NCBI GenBank assembly: GCA_964468805.1 | Contig: CAYXWM010000031.1 | Coordinates: 1-31,261, forward strand | Length of the DNA: 31,261 bases | Reading direction: 5' to 3' | DNA from: CAYXWM01 sp964468805 | GTDB lineage: Bacteria; Bacillota; Clostridia; Lachnospirales; WRBF01 | Part shown: positions 1-8,694 of the stretch, in pieces | Layout: every line of letters starts with the position of its first letter | How positions within the stretch are numbered: the first letter of the stretch is position 1 | The notes under the pieces: model-generated | What the model was told of the DNA's origin: nothing | The model's input: only the letters and a program-made list of their open reading frames with translations | Database searches by the model: none | Made by a program: the position numbers and the translations under genes

Positions 1-1615
1 CGGATTGGATAATTTGCTCTGTGTGGGTATCTATGGAAGCTGTGGCTTCGTCCAGTATAAAGATGCGTGGGTTGCTTAAAACTGCTCTGGCAAAAGAAAT
101 AAGCTGTTTTTCGCCGGTTGACAGTTTGTCGCCGCCTTCGCCCACTTCCGTTTCAAATTGGTTTTCGGTACGCATAATGAAATCATAGGCGTTTACGGTT
201 TTTGCCGCTTGGATTATTTCCTCGTCTGTGGCGTCAAGTTTTCCGTAGCGTATATTTTCTTTAACGGTTCCGCTGAACAAATGAGGGGTCTGCAAGACGT
301 AGCCCAAATTGGATTGGAGCCAAATTTGGGAGCGTTCTTTATAATCTTTTCCGTCTATGAGGATACGTCCGGTTTTGGGTTCGTAAAAGCGGCAGAGTAG
401 GTTTACTATGGTAGTTTTGCCGGCACCGGTTTCGCCTACAAGGGCGATTTTTTCGCCTGCTTTTACGTCCAAATTGAAATTCTTGAGTACGGGTTCGGTT
501 TCGTTGTAGTAAAAGCTTACATTATCAAAGGTTATATCGCCATTGATTTTTTCCCAGTTTTCGGTCTTTGGGTTTAATGCATCCCCGTAAATCTCCAAAA
601 CGGATTGAGGGTCGGTAATTTCCGGCTCTGTGTCCAGCAGTGAAAAGGTTCGCTCTGCAGAGGCTTGAGCGGATTGCATCTCGGCGAAGGCCCTTGCCAG
701 TTGTTGGATAGGCTCAAAAATTTGTACGGCATAGGAAACAAAGACGGAAAGAGTACCGAAATCCAAGAGTCTGTTGTTGACCTGTATACCGCCGGACCAT
801 AATACGGCACCTATAGCCAAACTGCCCAAAGAAAGCACCACCGGCAGAAATACCGATGAAAATACCGCCGCACGTATGGAAACCTTACGCATATCAGAGG
901 TAAGCACTTCAAACTCCCCAAAGTTGGCATCTTCCCGAACCAGAGTTTTTGTTGTTCTTGCACCGTTTATGCCCTCGTTAACCGCACCGGTGATTTTGGA
1001 ATTGCGTAGGCGTACTTCACGTTGACTTTTGAAAATAAGTTTCTGAAATATATATGTGGCGGCAACCAGCAGAGGAACAGTGCCCAGAATTATCCAAGCC
1101 AGTACTGCATTCAGCATAAACATACACACCACTATAACTATAACAAAAGCCGATCCCCAAATTAGGTCTATACAGTTCCAAGCCAAAACGTCGCCAATTT
1201 TTTGGGTATCGGAGGTAAGGCGAGCCATAAGCCAACCTACCGCCTTATTGTCGTAATAGGAAAAGGACAGTTCCTGCAACTTTTTAAAGCCGGCTTTGCG
1301 AATGTCATAGGTTATTCCGGTTTCCAATTGCCCGGAGTTCACTATAAATACATAGACATTAACACATTGCAACAGGATTAATCCTATATAAACCCCTATA
1401 AACATGGGCATGGTACTGAAATCCCCGGCTTCTATAAAGGAGTTTATGGCGTATTTGGTTGCCAGTGGGAAAAGCACGTCTATAATCGCCATGATTATCA
1501 TGGTTACTGCAAGAAAGGCAACCTGTTTTTTATAAGCCGCAGTGCATTTGAGAAGTTTTTTCCAGAGGCTGTAATCAAAACCCTTGGTATATTCCTGTTC
1601 CTCGAAAGTATTCAT
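1..1615 (-). CDS. ABC exporter, fused permease-ATPase (3' end beyond window)
   Basis: Reading from ATG at 1615, preceded by AAAGAGGGTG, the frame stays open to the left edge for 538 codons. The N-terminal part up to about residue 300 is rich in membrane helices and contains the exporter-type stretch SFSYYDNKAVGWLMARLTSD, as in type I half transporters of the MsbA/multidrug family. The nucleotide-binding domain follows: Walker A GETGAGKT at about 394-401, signature LSTGEKQ near 495, Walker B RIFILDEAT near 518, and D-loop SIDT. The H-loop should lie just outside the window. Such proteins use ATP to export lipids, peptides or drugs and normally work as dimers; whether a second half transporter lies to the left cannot be seen. 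The signature has T in place of the first G of LSGGQ, which is common in clostridial exporters. Substrate unknown. Confidence 0.9.
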   Translation of the reverse strand, partial: MNTFEEQEYTKGFDYSLWKKLLKCTAAYKKQVAFLAVTMIIMAIIDVLFPLATKYAINSFIEAGDFSTMPMFIGVYIGLILLQCVNVYVFIVNSGQLETGITYDIRKAGFKKLQELSFSYYDNKAVGWLMARLTSDTQKIGDVLAWNCIDLIWGSAFVIVIVVCMFMLNAVLAWIILGTVPLLVAATYIFQKLIFKSQREVRLRNSKITGAVNEGINGARTTKTLVREDANFGEFEVLTSDMRKVSIRAAVFSSVFLPVVLSLGSLAIGAVLWSGGIQVNNRLLDFGTLSVFVSYAVQIFEPIQQLARAFAEMQSAQASAERTFSLLDTEPEITDPQSVLEIYGDALNPKTENWEKINGDITFDNVSFYYNETEPVLKNFNLDVKAGEKIALVGETGAGKTTIVNLLCRFYEPKTGRILIDGKDYKERSQIWLQSNLGYVLQTPHLFSGTVKENIRYGKLDATDEEIIQAAKTVNAYDFIMRTENQFETEVGEGGDKLSTGEKQLISFARAVLSNPRIFILDEATASIDTHTEQIIQS

Positions 1616-1736
1616 TGATTCACCCTCTTTAATAAAACTTTTCTTGCAGGAAACACAGGTTGATAAATTTTCATTGTCTACATTAATAATAGCCGATTAA
1701 AGCAGGGATTTATTTCTAAAGAGGTTTAACTACAGT

Positions 1737-3581
1737 TTACTTGGGTATTCCGTATTGGGATAAACTGCTGTTGCTGTAACGGCTGTCGTTGGTTAATTCT
1801 TTGCCGAACCAAAGAGGAGCGGTGAATTGTTCCGATTCTTCAAGATCGTTAAATTCAACCTCGACAGTCATCAAGCCGTTTAATTCTCCTTCATATACGT
1901 CAAGCTCGGCTGTAAGGGAGTTTTCCAGAGGTATAAAATAACGCTGCTTTTCTATGGTATTACCTTTCACAAGTTTTTGCAAGTTTTGGTATTCATCCGG
2001 GGTAATAGCCATTTCAAATTCCTGTCTGGACAATTTGCCCATGCCCTTGACGGTGAAGAAATAATTATCGTCGGATTTTCTTATTCTTAAAGTAGGTCTT
2101 GCTGAAATATAACTTTGACTGATTTCCGACTTTTTCAAATTGTTTAAGTCAAAAGGAAGCTCTGTTATGAGAAATTTCCGTTCGATTTCCGTATTTTCTG
2201 CCTTACTGCAATTTTTAAGGAAGATTTCGTTGATTTCAATTAATTTTTCCATACGTTCCACAGAGGGACCGCCTTCGATGTTGCGGTTGTTTACGCAGGC
2301 ATCAAGGGAAATTGCTTCGTAGACGGATTCGTCGAATACATGGGAAATTTTCTTGTATTCGGACAATGAAAGCTGTTCAAGGGCTTTGTTGTTTTCTATG
2401 CAATATAATACAAGCTTGCCCAGAATTTCGTGGGCATCTCTAAACGCCACGCCTTTTTTAACCAGCCAATCGGCGGCATCGGTGGCGTTGGTAAAACCGC
2501 CAAGGGCGGCGTTTCGGAGGGTTTCTTTGTTTACCTTCATTATTGAAATCATGCCGTTAAAGACCGGCAGGCACATTTTCACAGTGTCTATGGCATCGAA
2601 AGCGCCTTCTTTATCTTCCTGCATATCTTTATTATAAGCAAGAGGCAAGCCTTTCATTACCGTTAAAAGACCCATTAAATCGCCGTAAACCCGTCCTGTT
2701 TTGCCACGGATAAGTTCCGCCATATCGGGGTTTTTCTTTTGGGGCATAATGCTGGAGCCGGTGCAGTAGCCGTCGTTAAGTTCAATAAACTTAAATTCAT
2801 GGCTGGACCAGATAATGATTTCCTCGCAGAAACGACTTAGGTGCATCATTAAAATGCTCAAGCTGCTTAACAATTCGATTAAAAAGTCCCTGTCGGAGAC
2901 GGAGTCCATGCTGTTTTGGGTAATGTCCGAAAAGCCCAGTTCCTTACAAACGGCGTATCTGTCCAGATTATAAGTGGTAGTAGCCAGGGCACCGGAGCCG
3001 AGAGGCATTTTGTCGGTGCGTTTGTAGGTATCGCTTAGGCGTTCAAAGTCTCTTTTAAACATTTCCGCGTAGGCAAGCATATGATGGGCAAAGGTTACCG
3101 GTTGGGCTCTTTGCAGGTGGGTGTAGCCGGGCATTACGGTGGTTTTATGTTCTTTTGCAAGGTTGTTGAGGGTAGCAATTATTTCTTTGATTTGGGATTG
3201 GATGGATTTGATTTCTTTTTTGGTGTAAATTCTGATGTCCAAGGCGACTTGGTCGTTGCGGCTTCTGCCGGTGTGGAGACGTTTGCCCACTTCGCCTATG
3301 CGGTTTATCAGTTCGGTTTCTATGTTCATGTGGATGTCTTCGGCTTGTTCGCTGAATTGGATTTTGCCGTTTTCTATGTCTGTTAAAATTTCTTGCAGGG
3401 TTTTGCAGATTAGTTCTGCGTCGGTTTGGGGAATAATGCCTTGTTTGCCCAACATTTTGGCGTGGGCAGTTGAGCCTTGTATATCTTCTTTATACAGACG
3501 ACAGTCAAAGCCTATGGAAGAATGAAAGTGGTCTGTAGTGCTGTCTGTGGTTGCTGTAAATCTACCGCTCCAAAGTTTCAT
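1737..3581 (-). CDS. argH: Argininosuccinate lyase with C-terminal CYTH domain fusion
   Basis: This 614-residue protein joins two domains. Residues 1-460 are argininosuccinate lyase, which splits argininosuccinate to arginine and fumarate in the cytosol. Visible are MKLWSGRF at the start, HTGRSRND (103-110), GYTHLQRAQP with the catalytic His155, and the fumarate-lyase signature GSSIMPQKKNPD (275-286). Usual ArgH is about 460 residues. Residues 465-614 form a CYTH/triphosphate-tunnel domain: EIERK (465-469, the ExExK motif), RIRK (499-502), a Lys at 512, EFEM (521-524), the basic stretch EKQR (544-547), ELDVYEGE (559-566) and EVEF (574-577), so the tunnel residues look intact. There is no stop or frameshift at the junction. 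The start chosen has GGGAGGA seven bases upstream; the frame is also open 30 codons further upstream through a palindromic repeat, which I reject as coding. It lies downstream of argG, probably co-transcribed. The role of the CYTH part (polyphosphate, triphosphate or cNMP chemistry, or regulation) is unknown. Confidence 0.95.
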   Translation of the reverse strand: MKLWSGRFTATTDSTTDHFHSSIGFDCRLYKEDIQGSTAHAKMLGKQGIIPQTDAELICKTLQEILTDIENGKIQFSEQAEDIHMNIETELINRIGEVGKRLHTGRSRNDQVALDIRIYTKKEIKSIQSQIKEIIATLNNLAKEHKTTVMPGYTHLQRAQPVTFAHHMLAYAEMFKRDFERLSDTYKRTDKMPLGSGALATTTYNLDRYAVCKELGFSDITQNSMDSVSDRDFLIELLSSLSILMMHLSRFCEEIIIWSSHEFKFIELNDGYCTGSSIMPQKKNPDMAELIRGKTGRVYGDLMGLLTVMKGLPLAYNKDMQEDKEGAFDAIDTVKMCLPVFNGMISIMKVNKETLRNAALGGFTNATDAADWLVKKGVAFRDAHEILGKLVLYCIENNKALEQLSLSEYKKISHVFDESVYEAISLDACVNNRNIEGGPSVERMEKLIEINEIFLKNCSKAENTEIERKFLITELPFDLNNLKKSEISQSYISARPTLRIRKSDDNYFFTVKGMGKLSRQEFEMAITPDEYQNLQKLVKGNTIEKQRYFIPLENSLTAELDVYEGELNGLMTVEVEFNDLEESEQFTAPLWFGKELTNDSRYSNSSLSQYGIPK

Positions 3582-3620
3582 AAGTCCTCCCGGTATTTTT
3601 GTGTGTGGAAAATAATTAAA

Positions 3621-3731
3621 ACCTTGGGGAGAGAACCTTTTTTTCAACGGCAAAAAAGGTTCTCTCCCCAAACCCCTTTCTCCAAAAAAGCCGTCAATAA
3701 AAGCAGGACCTTGGGGAAAAGAGGTTTGGGT
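3621..3731. repeat. Palindromic repeat element between argG and argH
   Basis: A perfect 20-bp inverted repeat has arms at 3624-3643 (TTGGGGAGAGAACCTTTTTT) and 3652-3671, separated by an 8-base loop. A second, imperfect arm pair follows (CCCAAACCCCTTTCTCC at 3667-3683 against GGGGAAAAGAGGTTTGGG at 3713-3731), and ACCTTGGGGA is repeated directly at 3621 and 3708. The T/A tracts lie next to the loop rather than after the stem, so this is not a standard terminator. It looks like a REP-type palindromic repeat. It would sit in the argG-argH transcript about 35 bases upstream of the argH ribosome binding site. Confidence 0.7.
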
Positions 3732-3741
3732 GTATTGTTAA

Positions 3742-3769
3742 AAGTGCATATCCTTTTGGATATGCACTT
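3742..3769. terminator. Hairpin just downstream of argG
   Basis: A perfect 12-bp stem, AAGTGCATATCC / GGATATGCACTT, has a 4-base loop and lies 30 bases past the argG stop. On the minus strand it is followed only by TTTTAACA, a weak T tract, so it may end or attenuate argG transcription, or stabilise the argG 3' end, rather than fully separate argG from argH. Confidence 0.45.
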
Positions 3770-3798
3770 ATGCTTTTAATCAGTATATAGTTAAATTG

Positions 3799-5010
3799 TT
3801 ATTTGTTCAAGCTTTCTTTCATTAATGCTCTGACTTTTAAGGGCAGACCGAAAAGATTGATGAAGCCTTCGGCGTCGTGGTGGTTGTAGAGGTCGCCGGT
3901 GGTGAAGCTTGCCAGTTCGGGGTTGTAGAGAGAAAATTCGGAATTTGAGCCGGCGGGAGTGATATTGCCTTTGTAGAGTTTAAGGCGAACTGTGCCGGTT
4001 ACGGTTTGTTGGGTAGTATCCACAAAGGCGGAAAGAGCTTCGCGGAGAGGAGTGAACCATTCGCCGGAATAGATTAATTCTGCCATTTTTGTTGCCACTA
4101 CTTCTTTGAAAGCGGTGGTTTGTTTGTCCAGACAGAGATATTCCAGTTCTCTGTGGGCATAGTAAAGGATGGCACCGCCGGGTGTTTCGTATACCCCACG
4201 GGATTTCATACCCACAACCCTGTTTTCCACCAAATCAACTACGCCGATGGCGTTTGCTCCGCCGATTTCGTTGAGTTTAATCATAAGGGTAACCGGATCC
4301 ATAGCTACGCCGTTTAATGCAAAGGGTATACCTTTTTCAAAATCAATTTGAACGTAAGTTGGTGTATCCGGTGCGGTTTCGGGGGTTACGGTAAGTTTGA
4401 GAAGCTTTTTGTAGTTGGGTTCGTTTAAGGGGTCTTCCAGTTCCAGACCTTCGTGGCTTAAATGCCAAATATTTCCGTCACGGCTGTAGTTTTCTTCTTT
4501 TGAAACGGGGTAATCTATGCCGCGTTTTGCCAAGTATTCAAGTTCTTCTTCTCTGGAAGTAATGTCCCAGGTACGCCAAGGAGCGATAATTTTAAGGTGA
4601 GGAGCAAGAGCTTTAATGGTTAATTCGAAACGGATTTGGTCGTTGCCTTTGCCTGTGGCACCGTGGCAAATGGCGGTAGCTTTTTCTTTTAAAGCTATGT
4701 CTACCAACACTTTTGCGATTAAGGGACGGGCAATGGAAGTACCGAGGAGATATTTGTCTTCGTAAACGGCGTTTGCTTTCAACATGGGGTAAACGTAATT
4801 TACCATCATTTCGTGACGAACGTCTTCTATATAACATTTGGAAGCACCGGTGCTGATAGCACGTTCTTCCAGACCTTCGGTTTCTTTGCCTTGTCCTACG
4901 TCAACACAAACAGCAATAATTTCACAATCCGGGTATTCATCTTTTAACCACGGAATAATAACGGTAGTATCCAGACCACCGGAATAAGCCAATACGATTT
5001 TTTCACTCAT
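3799..5010 (-). CDS. argG: Argininosuccinate synthase
   Basis: The 403-residue protein has the normal family length. It joins citrulline and aspartate with ATP to give argininosuccinate, the step before ArgH. The N-terminal ATP-pyrophosphatase loop AYSGGLDTT (residues 8-16) is present, followed by GATGKGNDQIRFE and the SREEELEYL and YSRDGNIWHLSHEG segments typical of ArgG. I place the start at MSEKIVLAY, with AGGAGGAG seven bases upstream; an upstream in-frame ATG at 5052 adds 14 unconserved residues and has no such site. It is divergent from argC and probably heads an argG-argH transcript from the promoter at 5290-5318. Confidence 0.97.
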   Translation of the reverse strand: MSEKIVLAYSGGLDTTVIIPWLKDEYPDCEIIAVCVDVGQGKETEGLEERAISTGASKCYIEDVRHEMMVNYVYPMLKANAVYEDKYLLGTSIARPLIAKVLVDIALKEKATAICHGATGKGNDQIRFELTIKALAPHLKIIAPWRTWDITSREEELEYLAKRGIDYPVSKEENYSRDGNIWHLSHEGLELEDPLNEPNYKKLLKLTVTPETAPDTPTYVQIDFEKGIPFALNGVAMDPVTLMIKLNEIGGANAIGVVDLVENRVVGMKSRGVYETPGGAILYYAHRELEYLCLDKQTTAFKEVVATKMAELIYSGEWFTPLREALSAFVDTTQQTVTGTVRLKLYKGNITPAGSNSEFSLYNPELASFTTGDLYNHHDAEGFINLFGLPLKVRALMKESLNK

Positions 5011-5073
5011 TATGTTCTCCTCCTGAAATGTGTAATACTGATCCTGTTTCATTCCATTGTGTAAAATAAATTG

Positions 5074-5091
5074 CTTGAATATTTACAGAAT
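5074..5091 (-). promoter_or_regulatory. Possible ArgR/AhrC box in the argG leader
   Basis: On the minus strand ATTCTGTAAATATTCAAG matches the Bacillus-type arginine operator CATGAATAAAAATTCAAG at 12 of 18 positions by hand, with the right half (ATTCAAG) complete. A poorer match (11/18) lies at 5230-5247 on the plus strand. AT-rich DNA gives such matches by chance, so this is only a candidate. Confidence 0.25.
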
Positions 5092-5289
5092 GGATTTAAA
5101 CTTCTAAGTGTAAGGTAAACGCTTAACAGTATATCCGGATTTACAGCGGTTTAAGTTAAAATGCATTAAAATAAATTGCGAAGCCTCGGCTGATAGCAAT
5201 CTATTTAGTTTTATTAAAGCTAAACCACTAATGTATAAATTCTCATATACTTGCGTTAATAAAATGGGATAAAAAAGGTTGCTTGGTAT

Positions 5290-5318
5290 ATTATACAGAA
5301 TAATTTTTAAAAATACAA
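5290..5318 (-). promoter_or_regulatory. argG(H) promoter
   Basis: On the minus strand TTGTAT (5318-5313), a 17-bp spacer and TATAAT (5295-5290) form a near-consensus sigma-A promoter. Transcription should start near 5283, giving an unusually long leader of about 270 bases before argG. That leader contains small hairpins at 5116-5153 (TAAACGCT / AGCGGTTTA, one bulge) and 5175-5200 (ATTGC / GCAAT, with inner AGCC / GGCT). Confidence 0.55.
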
Positions 5319-5328
5319 GATTTTTTTC

Positions 5329-5357
5329 TTGCATATTTTGTGTATACTATGTATAAT
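5329..5357 (+). promoter_or_regulatory. argCJBD promoter
   Basis: TTGCAT (5329-5334), a 17-bp spacer and TATAAT (5352-5357) form a strong sigma-A promoter. Its -35 lies only 10 bp from the divergent argG -35, and the dyad CAAGA-N6-TCTTG (5316-5331) spans the gap and overlaps both boxes, so one bound regulator could control both transcripts. Transcription would start near 5364, just before the argC ribosome binding site. Confidence 0.6.
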
Positions 5358-5379
5358 TATAAAAACAGGAGGAATGGCT

Positions 5380-6432
5380 ATGTTTAGCGTAGGAGTTATG
5401 GGAGCCACAGGTTATGTAGGCTCCGAATTATTGAGACTTATAAAAGCACATCCCAATTTGGATTTAAAATTAATTACAAGCCAAAGCTATGTGGGTAAAC
5501 AATACGGAGATATTTTTCAAAATTACCGACATGAGCAAAATTTGGTTTGCGAAGATATAGATTTAGCCCAAGCCGCAGACAAATGCGACGCGGTATTTAT
5601 TGCCCTGCCTCACGGCATAGCGAGCCAAAAAGTTACCCAAGAGGTTTTGGACAAAACTGTTGTTATAGACCTGGGTGCCGATTTCCGTATAAAAGATAAA
5701 GAAGTTTACGAAAAATGGTACGCCACCGAGCATTTTGCTCCGGAACTGCTCCAAAAAGCCGTTTACGGACTTTGTGAAATAAATCGTGAAGGGATAAAAT
5801 CCACTAAGTTGGTTGCAAATCCCGGCTGTTATACTACCTGCAGCATACTGGCACTATACCCTCTTTTTAAAGAAGGGCTGATAGAAACGGACTCTGTTTG
5901 CATAGATGCAAAGTCCGGAGTTTCCGGTGCCGGACGTGGGCTTTCCTTGGATGTTCACTTTAATGAAGTAAACGAAAGCATCAAGGCATATAAAATCGGT
6001 TCACACAGGCACACGCCGGAAATCGAGGAGCAACTTTCCTATGCCGCCGGTGAAGAAATTGTTTTAAATTTCACTCCACATCTGGTTCCCATGAACCGAG
6101 GGATTTTGTCAACCTGTTACGCCAAGTTGAAACCTCTGTATAAAAATACAAGTTACAACGATATTTACAACCTGTATAAAAAGTATTATGACAATGAATA
6201 TTTTATCAGAATATGCAAAGAAAATACATTCCCGGAAACCCGTTGGGTAAAGGGTTCAAATTTCTGCGACATAGGTTTTACCATAGATCAACGTACCGGA
6301 CGGATTATAGTGGTTTCCGCCTTGGATAATCTGCTAAAAGGTGCGGCCGGTCAAGCTATGCAAAATTTAAACATATGCTTGGGACTGGACGAAAAAACCG
6401 GGCTTGAAGGACTGCCGGTATTCCCATCGTAA
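5380..6432 (+). CDS. argC: N-acetyl-gamma-glutamyl-phosphate reductase
   Basis: The 350-residue product reduces N-acetylglutamyl phosphate to the semialdehyde with NADPH, the third step to ornithine. The dinucleotide fold GATGYVGSELLRL (8-20) opens the protein and the catalytic cysteine is Cys150 in VANPGCYTT; SHRHTPEIEEQL and the C-terminal LLKGAAGQAMQN are family hallmarks. AGGAGG at 5367-5372 sits seven bases before ATG 5380 but only one base before ATG 5374, so I choose 5380 (MFSVGVMG). First gene of the argC-J-B-D operon; argJ follows after 46 bases with its own good ribosome binding site. Confidence 0.97.
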   Translation: MFSVGVMGATGYVGSELLRLIKAHPNLDLKLITSQSYVGKQYGDIFQNYRHEQNLVCEDIDLAQAADKCDAVFIALPHGIASQKVTQEVLDKTVVIDLGADFRIKDKEVYEKWYATEHFAPELLQKAVYGLCEINREGIKSTKLVANPGCYTTCSILALYPLFKEGLIETDSVCIDAKSGVSGAGRGLSLDVHFNEVNESIKAYKIGSHRHTPEIEEQLSYAAGEEIVLNFTPHLVPMNRGILSTCYAKLKPLYKNTSYNDIYNLYKKYYDNEYFIRICKENTFPETRWVKGSNFCDIGFTIDQRTGRIIVVSALDNLLKGAAGQAMQNLNICLGLDEKTGLEGLPVFPS

Positions 6433-6478
6433 ACGCCACAACAGCGGATAAGGCGTTTATCGCAATCAGGAGGTTAGC

Positions 6479-7699
6479 ATGAAAATTACAGACGGTAATG
6501 TTACAAGCCCCAAAGGCTTTAAGGCCGCCGGGGGTAACGTCGGAATAAAAAAAGACAGGGCAGATTTTGCCTTGATAGCAAGCGATGTTGCTGCCATATG
6601 TGCCGGCAGTTATACTACAAATATTGTTAAAGCGGCACCGGTGGTTTGGAATATGAAAATCACTGAAACTAAAGAAACTGTCAGAGGTATTGCAGTTAAT
6701 GCAGGCAACGCCAACGCCTGTACCGGTAAACAAGGCGAGGACGATAACTATTCCATAGCAAAGGCATACGGAGAAATGTTGGGGGTTCAAGCGGAGGATA
6801 TTTTGGTCTGCTCCACAGGGGTTATAGGCGTAACTCTGCCCATGGAGAAAATATTAGGCGGTATGCCAAAGGTTTTCGACACCATGGGTTATGAGCATAA
6901 AAACGGTACCGATGCGGCAACAGCCATTATGACCACCGATACCTATATGAAAACCACAGCCGTTGAAGTGGAAATAGGCGGAAAAAAGGTAACCGTAGGC
7001 GGTATGGCTAAAGGTTCCGGTATGATACATCCCAACATGGCAACCCTGCTTTCCTTTATAACCACAGATGCAAACATCAGCAAAGAACTGCTTTCCAAAG
7101 CAATTTCACAGGTTGTAAAAGAAACCTACAACATGATTTCCGTTGACGGCGATACCAGTACAAACGACACGGTACTTTGTTTGGCAAACGGTCTTGCCGA
7201 AAACCCCTTAATAGCCGAAGAGGACGAAAATTATAAAATTTTCTTTGAAGCCCTCCTTTATGTTAATAAAAAACTTGCCATAGATATAGCAAAAGACGGC
7301 GAAGGTGCAACAAAACTGCTAACCGTAATTGTAAACTCCGCTAAAACTAAAGACGATGCACAAAAAATCGCCAAATCCGTTATTTCCTCCAGTTTATTCA
7401 AAGCCGCTTTGTTTGGAGAGGACGCAAACTGGGGCAGGGTGCTTTGTGCCATGGGTTACAGCCAAGGATACTTTGAACCCGGCTTGGTAGACCTGGAGTT
7501 TTCCTCATCTTACGGCAAAATCAACCTAATGACCAAAGGCGTACCCATAGTCTTTGACGAAGACCACGCCGCAAAAATTCTTGCCGAAAAAGAAATAACC
7601 GTAAATGTCAACTTAAACTTGGGTTCAGAATCTGCCTGCGGTTGGGGTTGCGACTTAACCTATGATTATGTAAAAATTAACGGAGATTATCGCTCTTAA
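6479..7699 (+). CDS. argJ: Glutamate N-acetyltransferase / ornithine acetyltransferase
   Basis: ArgJ moves the acetyl group from N-acetylornithine back to glutamate, so the pathway here is the cyclic one. The 406-residue precursor has the self-cleavage site ATLL with nucleophile Thr189 in GSGMIHPNMATLLSF, which gives alpha and beta chains. The oxyanion-hole region CSTGVIGVTLP (111-121) is intact, as is the late DANWGR segment. AGGAGG lies five bases before the start. Whether it also makes N-acetylglutamate from acetyl-CoA (the bifunctional form) cannot be decided by eye; no separate argA-like gene is in the window. Confidence 0.96.
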   Translation: MKITDGNVTSPKGFKAAGGNVGIKKDRADFALIASDVAAICAGSYTTNIVKAAPVVWNMKITETKETVRGIAVNAGNANACTGKQGEDDNYSIAKAYGEMLGVQAEDILVCSTGVIGVTLPMEKILGGMPKVFDTMGYEHKNGTDAATAIMTTDTYMKTTAVEVEIGGKKVTVGGMAKGSGMIHPNMATLLSFITTDANISKELLSKAISQVVKETYNMISVDGDTSTNDTVLCLANGLAENPLIAEEDENYKIFFEALLYVNKKLAIDIAKDGEGATKLLTVIVNSAKTKDDAQKIAKSVISSSLFKAALFGEDANWGRVLCAMGYSQGYFEPGLVDLEFSSSYGKINLMTKGVPIVFDEDHAAKILAEKEITVNVNLNLGSESACGWGCDLTYDYVKINGDYRS

Positions 7700-7754
7700 A
7701 AGTTAAGGTTTTGGAAATAGGGAGATTAAGGTCTTTTGTTTAATAGGAGGAAAC

Positions 7755-8627
<873 letters not shown>

Positions 8628-8694
8628 TTAAAGTATTTTTGACTGATTTTTATGTTCAACTTCTTACACTCACTATACAAACGGAGGTATCATT

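Noticed and set aside
5104..5334. 76-codon minus frame upstream of argG
   Set aside because: Its ATG lies upstream of the predicted argG transcription start, it has no ribosome binding site, and its sequence is AT-rich noise.
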